DNA of 64,000 nucleotides, from the NCBI GenBank assembly GCA_947501355.1, contig CANMVA010000002.1, forward strand, positions 372,001 to 436,000. The letters run 5' to 3'. Below the pieces are notes generated by a model. That model saw only the letters and a program-made list of their open reading frames with translations. It was not told the DNA's origin and ran no database searches. Made by a program: the position numbers and the translations under genes. The stretch comes from an uncultured Paracoccaceae bacterium. GTDB lineage: Bacteria > Pseudomonadota > Alphaproteobacteria > Rhodobacterales > Rhodobacteraceae. The first letter of the stretch is position 1; each line of letters begins with the position of its first letter. Below are positions 58,360 through 64,000 of the stretch, in pieces.

Positions 58360-61128
58360 TCATTGTCCCAACCGATCGAGCAGCGCGGGAACATGGACCT
58401 GATCGGATTTGTAATTGCCCGTCAGCACATGCATCAGCAGGTTCACCCCAAAGCGCAGGGCAATCTCGCGTTGACGCTCGCCTGCATAGCCGCGCCCCAC
58501 GGGGAACATGCGGTTGCCCCGCGCATCCACGGCCCAGGCGGCGGCCCAGTCGTTACCGCCGATCACGACGGGCGTCACCCCGTCGTTGAGGTTGCGGAAC
58601 GGCATGCCCTCGACCTGTTCGGCATCGGGGGGCGCGGCCTCTACCCAGACATCGCGGCTGGCATGACGACCGGGGAAGTCCTGCAGAAGGTAGAAGGTGC
58701 GCGTCAGGACGTGATCGCCCGGGATCGGCTCCAGCGGTGGCACGTCGAGCGGGCGGGCAAGCTGCTGCAACTTGCGCCCGTTCGGGCTGGAGGCGCCAAA
58801 GCGCGCGGTATCGGCGTCGCGGGTGTCGAAAAGGATCATGCCGCCCGTGCGCAGATAGCGGTTCAGCTTGGCATAGGCCTCGTCACTGGGCAGGGGCTGA
58901 TCTGCGGCGATCGGCCAGTAGAGGAAGGGAAAGAACGACAGCTCATCGGTTTCAAGGTTCACGGAAATCGGCTCAGCAGGCTCGATGGAGGTGCGTTGAA
59001 ACAAGGTCTGGCTCAGCCCGCGCAGACCGGCCAGCGCGACGTCATCCAAGCGCGGATCGCCGGTTATGACATGGGCCAGCACGACCTCGCTTGTGGCCTC
59101 GACCGCGAAGCGTTCCTCTTGCGCGTCGGCCACGGGTGCGGCGACACTCAGCGCCGCGGCCCACATTACCACCATCGCAGCGCTTGCCGCACGCGGCCCG
59201 CGCAACCGGCCCGACAAGGCCAGCGATGCGATGAGGTCAAGCGCGAGTGCGGCCAGTGCGGCGGCCAGAAGCAGGCCTTTCAGCGGGGTTTCTTCCGCCA
59301 CGCTCAGCCCTTCGACCGTGATCCGGGCCGGCCAGACAGCGCCTGCAAGCTCTGTCTCGGCAGAGATAACATTCAGCGCAAGGCGACGGTCCGGGCCTGC
59401 ATAAAGGCCCGGCAGGATACCAGCGCTTGGCATGCCAGCGGCCAGATCAGCGCCGTCGATGCCCGGCAGAACGCCTGCATCCTCGACGAGGCCAAAGGCG
59501 GTCAGCACTTTCTCGGGCAACCAAGTGCTGCCCTCCAGATCAGCCGCGTCAGGTGACGCAGGGCGGGTTGAGACGGCAAGCCGTTCGAGCATCTGCACGA
59601 AAAGGCCAGACAGCGGCAAGCTGGACCATTCCGCATTTGCGGTGACATGGAACAGCACAACCTGCCCCTCGCCCAGCGCCTTGCGGGTCACCAGCGGCGT
59701 GCCGTCATCCAGCGCCGCGATCACGCGCGTGGGCAAGTCCGGGTCGGGTTGCGCCATCACTTGTGCGTTCACGACAACATCGTCGCGCACGGGCAGGCCA
59801 AAAAACGGGCTGTCTTCGTCAAAGGCGCGCAGGCCCTTGGGTTCGCCCCAGGACATTGCCCCACCCACGGTGCGACCGCCCGCACGCAGGCGCACGGGCA
59901 TCAGCGGGTCCTCTTCCGAGCGGCTGACATCGCTGGCGGCCAGGCGCGGACCAGCAAAACGCAACAGCATGCCGCCGTTTTCTACCCAGTCGCGCAGATC
60001 AGCCTCCTCAGAGCCAGCAAGCCGCGCGACATCCGCCAGAACGATCACGTCCGGGTTGGCGAGCAAAAGCGTTTCCATCGGGGCGTCGATGAGATCGGCG
60101 GTGGGTTCCAGCGCCTGTTCGAGGTAGTGCAGCGGCGAGAGCAACTCCAGGCCTTCGCGGTCTTCACGACCGGCGATCAGGGCGACCTCGCGACGCTTCA
60201 GGCTGTCATCGGTCAGGCTTACGGCCCCAGCAGAGCGTTGGCCGACAATTTCGAACCGTGACAAGCGGTTGCGGAGTTCGGGGGGGAGCGACAGGTCGAC
60301 CGTGGCGCTGGTCTGGTCGGGGTCAAAGCGCAAAGGCACGCGGGCCAGTTCACGCTCGACCCCGTTGGGATCAAGGCCGCGCGCAGCAATGGTGATGTCG
60401 GCAGGATCGCCGGGGGCGGCCCGCAAGCCGGTCAGTTCCAGTGCACCGTCGGCAAAGACGGCGGGCGCCATGCCGTAGACAGGACGCGGGCTTTGGAAGA
60501 CGCGGACCTCGCCTTGCGCCTCAAGCGCGCTGAGGACCGTTTCGCGGCCTTCATGGGCAAGGCCATCGGACATCCAGATCGTCTCGAACGTGTCGGGCTG
60601 GGCGCTGATCCACTCGGCCACAGCGGCCATGTCGGGCGCGAAGGGTGCAGGCGTCAGGCCCGGCACGCGGCTAATCCACGCCTCTGCCGCTTGGAAAGCC
60701 AGATCGCCGGGGGGCAGGTCAGTGGCGAGGGCGACAGCCACAGGGCGACCCGCGCGGGTCGCCTCTGACAGGGCGGTTTCGATCCGGTCCAGCTTGGCCG
60801 ACCATGTGGGCGCATCGGCCCAGCTGGCATCCGCAAGGATCAGCAGCGGGCCGGAGCCTGCACGTTCTTCTTGCGGATTGAGCACGGGGCCTGCAAAGCC
60901 GATAATGACGGCGGCGACGGCCAGCATGCGCAGCAGCAAAAGCCACCACGGGGTCTTGGCGGTTTGCGTTTCAGCATCCTCTAGACCCAGCAGCAAGGCA
61001 ACGCCAGGAAAGCGGCGCTTGATGGGTGCGGGCGGCACGGCGCGCAAGAGCAGCCACAGGATCGGCAGAACGATCAAAGCGAGCAGTAGCAACGGAAACG
61101 CGAAACCTATGGGGCCGAGCATGAACAT
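58360..61128 (-). CDS. BatA-N / DUF4159 membrane protein
   Basis: A 922-residue protein with the BatA N-terminal pattern: first helix PIGFAFPLLLLALIVLPILW, IKRRFPGVALLLGLED, second helix WWLLLLRMLAVAAVIIGFAGP. A degenerate VWA-like part follows (LLILADASWADAP), a third helix pair near 620-670, and a C-terminal DUF4159 domain (FFPFLYWPIAADQPLPS, GGMILFDTRDAD, RGNRMFPVGR, GVNLLMHVLTGNYKSDQVH). Its start shares one base with the DUF58 stop (TGATG). The family is of unknown function, always near MoxR ATPases. Confidence 0.88.
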   Translation of the reverse strand: MFMLGPIGFAFPLLLLALIVLPILWLLLRAVPPAPIKRRFPGVALLLGLEDAETQTAKTPWWLLLLRMLAVAAVIIGFAGPVLNPQEERAGSGPLLILADASWADAPTWSAKLDRIETALSEATRAGRPVAVALATDLPPGDLAFQAAEAWISRVPGLTPAPFAPDMAAVAEWISAQPDTFETIWMSDGLAHEGRETVLSALEAQGEVRVFQSPRPVYGMAPAVFADGALELTGLRAAPGDPADITIAARGLDPNGVERELARVPLRFDPDQTSATVDLSLPPELRNRLSRFEIVGQRSAGAVSLTDDSLKRREVALIAGREDREGLELLSPLHYLEQALEPTADLIDAPMETLLLANPDVIVLADVARLAGSEEADLRDWVENGGMLLRFAGPRLAASDVSRSEEDPLMPVRLRAGGRTVGGAMSWGEPKGLRAFDEDSPFFGLPVRDDVVVNAQVMAQPDPDLPTRVIAALDDGTPLVTRKALGEGQVVLFHVTANAEWSSLPLSGLFVQMLERLAVSTRPASPDAADLEGSTWLPEKVLTAFGLVEDAGVLPGIDGADLAAGMPSAGILPGLYAGPDRRLALNVISAETELAGAVWPARITVEGLSVAEETPLKGLLLAAALAALALDLIASLALSGRLRGPRAASAAMVVMWAAALSVAAPVADAQEERFAVEATSEVVLAHVITGDPRLDDVALAGLRGLSQTLFQRTSIEPAEPISVNLETDELSFFPFLYWPIAADQPLPSDEAYAKLNRYLRTGGMILFDTRDADTARFGASSPNGRKLQQLARPLDVPPLEPIPGDHVLTRTFYLLQDFPGRHASRDVWVEAAPPDAEQVEGMPFRNLNDGVTPVVIGGNDWAAAWAVDARGNRMFPVGRGYAGERQREIALRFGVNLLMHVLTGNYKSDQVHVPALLDRLGQ

Positions 61129-62003
61129 CAGTGCACACGCTCCATCGCTGTATAGAGCCAGAGCAACGCTGCCTGCGCGCTGTCGCCCGTGTGGTGCGTG
61201 TGGAACTGCCAGCCGGTGGCGCGCGCGATGGCTTGCAGCCGGTCTTTGCGTTCGGCGAGGCGGTCGAGGTAGCGGTCGCGCAAGTCACCCGCTTTCAGCG
61301 TCTCATGGCGGACGGCGCCGGTCATTGACTCGAAGACAGTGCGGCCATCGAAGGGGAAGGCCTCTTCCTGCGGATCAAGGATTTGCAGCAACGCGCCTTT
61401 GACGCCGCGGTCGGCAGCTTTGGCAAGTGCTGCTTCGACCTTGGTCATGTCGCCCATGAAATCCGAGATGAAGACGGCGCGGGAATTAGGTGTCATCCCC
61501 CGCGCTTCGGGTTCGCCGTAATCGGCATCCGAGCCTTCGGCAGAGAGCAGGTTGGCGAGGCGCATCAATTGCGGCTCGCCGGACCGTGGCGGTGCATCGA
61601 ACGCCGTCAGGCCGACACGTTCGCCCCCGCGCAGCATCAGGATGGTGATGGCCAGCGCCAGAAGACGGGCGCGTTCGCCTTTGGCGGCCAGGTTCTTGTC
61701 AGAGCTGAACCGCATCGCGGCGGCGCTGTCGACCCAGAGCAACACGCTTTGCGCGATCTGCCATTCCTTCTCGCGCACGAATTGCCCATCGGATTTGGCC
61801 GACCGGCGCCAGTCAACAAAGCGCGCTTCGTCGCCTGCATGGATCGGGCGGTATTGCCAGAACTCGTCGCCCATTCCGGCGCGGCGGCGTCCGTGATCGC
61901 CCAGCATGACGGTCGCAGCCAGATGCTCCGCCCCGACCAGAAGGGACGGGAACGGCGACGCCTGATCTTCGGCGCGGGCGCGAAGATCGGCGGCTTGGCT
62001 CAC
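61128..62003 (-). CDS. DUF58-domain protein
   Basis: A 291-residue protein with the DUF58 motif RRRAGMGDEFWQYRPIHAGD...VDWRRSAKSDGQFVREKE and a VWA-like half without a full MIDAS (VLLWVDSAAAMRFSS). It is the usual partner of MoxR ATPases. It overlaps moxR by ATGA and the DUF4159 gene by one base. Confidence 0.95.
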   Translation of the reverse strand: MSQAADLRARAEDQASPFPSLLVGAEHLAATVMLGDHGRRRAGMGDEFWQYRPIHAGDEARFVDWRRSAKSDGQFVREKEWQIAQSVLLWVDSAAAMRFSSDKNLAAKGERARLLALAITILMLRGGERVGLTAFDAPPRSGEPQLMRLANLLSAEGSDADYGEPEARGMTPNSRAVFISDFMGDMTKVEAALAKAADRGVKGALLQILDPQEEAFPFDGRTVFESMTGAVRHETLKAGDLRDRYLDRLAERKDRLQAIARATGWQFHTHHTGDSAQAALLWLYTAMERVH

Positions 62004-63007
62004 GCGGCGGCCTGCGTGCGGGTGATGCTTTCGGCTGTCTGTTCGATGAGCGCGCCAAGGTCGTCGCCACGGGCACGGGCGGAGAAGCTGAGCGCCATGC
62101 GGTGGATCAGAACGGGCCGGGCCATGCGGACGACATCTTCGGGGGATGGGGCCAGACGCCCTTCCAGAAGAGCCTGCGCACGCACGGTCAGCATCAGTGC
62201 TTGCGCGGCGCGTGGTCCGGGGCCCCAGCTGACGGTGTCTTTGATGATCTGCGGCGCGTCCGGGTATTCCGGGCGGCAGGCGCGGACCAGATCGAGGATC
62301 ATCTCGACCACGCCTTCACCGACGGGCATCCGGCGGAGAAGCGTTTGCGCGTCCAGCAGTTCCTGCGCGGTGAAGACAGTTGTGGATTGCGCGTCCATCA
62401 CGCCGGTGGTGGCGAGCAGGATGTCCCGCTCCGTATCGCGGTCCGGATAGTGGACGTCGATCTGGACAAGGAAACGGTCAAGCTGTGCCTCAGGCAGCGG
62501 ATAGGTGCCTTCCTGCTCAATCGGGTTTTGCGTGGCGAGCACGTGGAAGGGCGTGCCGAGTTTGCGATGCTCGCCAGCGACGGTGACTTCCTTTTCCTGC
62601 ATGGCCTGCAAGAGCGCGGATTGGGTCCGCGGGCTGGCGCGGTTGATCTCATCCGCCATCAGAAGCTGGCAGAAGATCGGCCCTTCGATGAACTTGAACG
62701 CGCGGGAGCCGTCGGCGCCGGTTTCCAGCACTTCCGAGCCGAGAATATCGGCGGGCATCAGATCGGGCGTGAACTGGATACGGTTGCCATCAAGACCCAT
62801 CACGGTGGACAGCGTATCGACCAGACGGGTCTTTCCCAGCCCTGGCAAACCGACCAGAAGCCCGTGGCCGCCGCACAGAAGGGCGGCCAATGTCAGGTCA
62901 ACGACCCGCTCCTGACCGATGAAACGATTGGTGATGCTGGCCTTCGCCTGCCCCAGCTTTTCGCCCAGTGCTTCGATATCAGCGACAAGATTGGCGGCGT
63001 CGACCAT
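62000..63007 (-). CDS. MoxR-family AAA+ ATPase
   Basis: A 335-residue ATPase: Walker A GLPGLGKTRL, Walker B LLMADEINRASPRTQSALL, MQEKEVTVAG and the sensor LATQNPIEQEGTYPLPEAQLD. It should remodel the VWA proteins encoded after it, perhaps inserting a metal cofactor. ATG at 63007 with GGGAGAG before it was chosen; the frame to 63211 overlaps the divergent DUF1285 gene. First gene of the operon. Confidence 0.95.
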   Translation of the reverse strand: MVDAANLVADIEALGEKLGQAKASITNRFIGQERVVDLTLAALLCGGHGLLVGLPGLGKTRLVDTLSTVMGLDGNRIQFTPDLMPADILGSEVLETGADGSRAFKFIEGPIFCQLLMADEINRASPRTQSALLQAMQEKEVTVAGEHRKLGTPFHVLATQNPIEQEGTYPLPEAQLDRFLVQIDVHYPDRDTERDILLATTGVMDAQSTTVFTAQELLDAQTLLRRMPVGEGVVEMILDLVRACRPEYPDAPQIIKDTVSWGPGPRAAQALMLTVRAQALLEGRLAPSPEDVVRMARPVLIHRMALSFSARARGDDLGALIEQTAESITRTQAAA

Positions 63008-63065
63008 GACAAAACTCTCCCGGTGGATATATGTCTTATGAAAGCATCTATGACGCGTAACACAA

Positions 63066-63653
63066 ATGGCAAAAGCTATGAGCGGACAAAACATCGTGAA
63101 ACCATCGGCAGAAAGCCTCGCAGCTTCGGCGCAGGCTGCCTCAAAAAAGGGCGCTCCGCCGGTGCATTTATGGAACCCACCGTTCTGTGGGGACCTTGAT
63201 ATGGTCATCAAACGGGACGGGACGTGGTTCTATCAGGGCACGCCGATTGGGCGTCCGGGGCTGGTGAAGCTGTTCTCGTCCATCATCCGAAAGGACGGGG
63301 AAGACTATTTCCTGGTGACCCCGGTCGAGAAGGTTGGAATCACGGTCGAGGACGCGCCCTTCGTGGCGATTGATTTTGACCGGGTCGGTGACGGGTTGGT
63401 GTTTCGCACCAATGTCGAGGACGAGGTGACGGCGGGGCCCGAGCATCCGATCCGCGTGGTGCGAGATGCAAAGACCGGGGAGCCGTCGCCTTACGTGCTG
63501 GTGCGCGCGAACCTTGAGGCGCTGATTGATCGCAAGAGCTTCTACCGGCTGGTGGAGGAAGGCGAGCATGCGGCGCATGAGGGCGCGGACTGGTTCGGTG
63601 TGCGGTCTGGTGGGGCGTTCTTCCCGATCATTCCGTCGGCGGAGTTGCCCTAA
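63066..63653 (+). CDS. DUF1285-family protein
   Basis: A 195-residue cytoplasmic protein: PPVHLWNPPFCGDLDMVIKRDGTW quoted in part as LWNPPFCGDLDM, FYQGTPIGRPGLVKLFSSIIRKDG, YFLVTPVEKVGITVEDAPFVA, and LVRANLEALIDRKSFYRLVE are DUF1285 blocks. Function unknown. ATG at 63078 is an equally good start. It is divergent from moxR and 59 bases away. Confidence 0.93.
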   Translation: MAKAMSGQNIVKPSAESLAASAQAASKKGAPPVHLWNPPFCGDLDMVIKRDGTWFYQGTPIGRPGLVKLFSSIIRKDGEDYFLVTPVEKVGITVEDAPFVAIDFDRVGDGLVFRTNVEDEVTAGPEHPIRVVRDAKTGEPSPYVLVRANLEALIDRKSFYRLVEEGEHAAHEGADWFGVRSGGAFFPIIPSAELP

Positions 63654-63664
63654 TTCTGGAGTTC

Positions 63665-63812
63665 TGCCCGGTGGGACCCGCCGGGCCGCGCCCGACCCTC
63701 CCGCCGGAGGGCGCTTTTCATAGGAACAGCACCGAAGAGACGTTTTGCTTGAGACTTCGATCTTGGATCATTCTGATCGTTGCAAACGCCCACCCAGGGT
63801 CGGGAGCGGCCC
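63665..63812. repeat. 148-bp intergenic element, copy B
   Basis: Second copy of the element at 48033-48179: left block 63665-63714 and right block 63780-63812 nearly identical to copy A, middle unrelated. It begins 11 bases after the DUF1285 stop and ends exactly where the next (convergent) gene's stop begins. Confidence 0.85.
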
Positions 63813-64000
63813 TCAGCTGCCGATGTCTTGCGCTTCGCCGCGATGAGTGCCGGGCAGTTCGAACTCAAAGACGGAATGCTGGATGTTGAACTCCGCCTCC
63901 AGCATGTCCTTCAACCGCAGTTTCACGTCTTCCAGATCATCGAAGCGGCGCAGGACCACGTGGGCATCGAGCGCGCTTTCATGCTCTCCCATCATCCACA
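63813..64000 (-). CDS. Cation diffusion facilitator, C-terminal end (partial)
   Basis: Only the last 62 codons are in the window. They show the CDF cytoplasmic domain (ESALDAHVVL, LKDMLEAEFNIQHSVFEFE), a ferredoxin-like fold that binds Zn or other divalent cations. The frame is open to the window end and no start is seen. Likely a divalent metal exporter. Confidence 0.75.
   Translation of the reverse strand, partial: WMMGEHESALDAHVVLRRFDDLEDVKLRLKDMLEAEFNIQHSVFEFELPGTHRGEAQDIGS

Noticed and set aside
58309-59556. A 415-codon plus-strand frame opposite the DUF4159 gene
   Set aside because: Antisense to a well-supported gene with family motifs; no ribosome site or signature.

Overview
The window is a chromosomal segment of an alphaproteobacterium, most likely a marine member of the Rhodobacteraceae (Roseobacter group). 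This is inferred from the high GC content, the sucCDAB-lpd cluster with an E2 that carries two lipoyl domains, the Na+-NQR locus, a TIGR02300 'FYDLN' acidic protein, and organosulfonate genes (hpsN, cuyA) of the kind described from roseobacters. I see no phage, insertion sequence, integrase, rRNA operon or CRISPR array. One tRNA is present, tRNA-Ala(GGC).

Layout. 1-9.7 kb: the 3' end of sucC, then sucD, sucA, sucB and lpd (succinyl-CoA synthetase and the 2-oxoglutarate dehydrogenase complex), interrupted by two lipoprotein genes, an unknown gene, a small membrane protein and a MAPEG protein. 9.8-13.6 kb: a GntR/FCD regulator, a YgjP-type metallopeptidase, the FYDLN protein, tRNA-Ala and a glycosyltransferase-methyltransferase fusion. 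13.8-21.3 kb: a C1/folate module read on the minus strand (two-subunit NAD-linked formate dehydrogenase, formate-tetrahydrofolate ligase, an AroQ chorismate mutase and FolD). 21.5-24.1 kb: a YihY protein and an ABC exporter. 24.2-27.7 kb: an HTH/PBP-like regulator with an expanded Gly-Thr microsatellite, beside a complete tungstate transporter (tupBCA). 27.8-36.4 kb: an unknown membrane protein, YciB, the nqrABCDEF operon, and divergent apbE-nqrM, which supply the covalent flavin and Fe-S maturation for NQR.

36.5-45.5 kb: a secreted three-repeat mini-protein, a CBS-domain protein with a small membrane partner, and a sulfonate operon (cuyA, an Asp/Glu-racemase-like gene, hpsN) divergent from a LysR regulator. 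These are followed by an omega-amino-acid aminotransferase divergent from a MocR regulator. 45.5-51.1 kb: an ECF sigma factor overlapping a membrane-anchored VWA protein, an Hsp20 with a heat-shock promoter and ROSE-like leader, tandem secreted trypsin-like proteases, and a GNAT gene broken by one in-frame TGA. 51.1-56.2 kb: glycolate oxidase glcDEF, a DUF599 protein and a small secreted protein. 56.2-64 kb: a MoxR/DUF58/BatA-like operon, a DUF1285 protein and the end of a cation diffusion facilitator.

How the parts fit. The formate dehydrogenase resembles the tungsten-containing FDH1 type, and a tungstate importer with its own candidate metal-responsive regulator lies about 4 kb away. With Fhs and FolD this forms an oxidation/assimilation loop for C1 units. 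NADH from FDH and the TCA cycle can feed Na+-NQR. The least-described features are the microsatellite that splits the sensor domain of the putative tup regulator, the palindrome repeated three times only across the tup locus, the racemase inside a cuyA-hpsN operon, the two families of 3'-end repeats, and the possible ROSE thermometer. All functional statements come from reading motifs; no database search was run.
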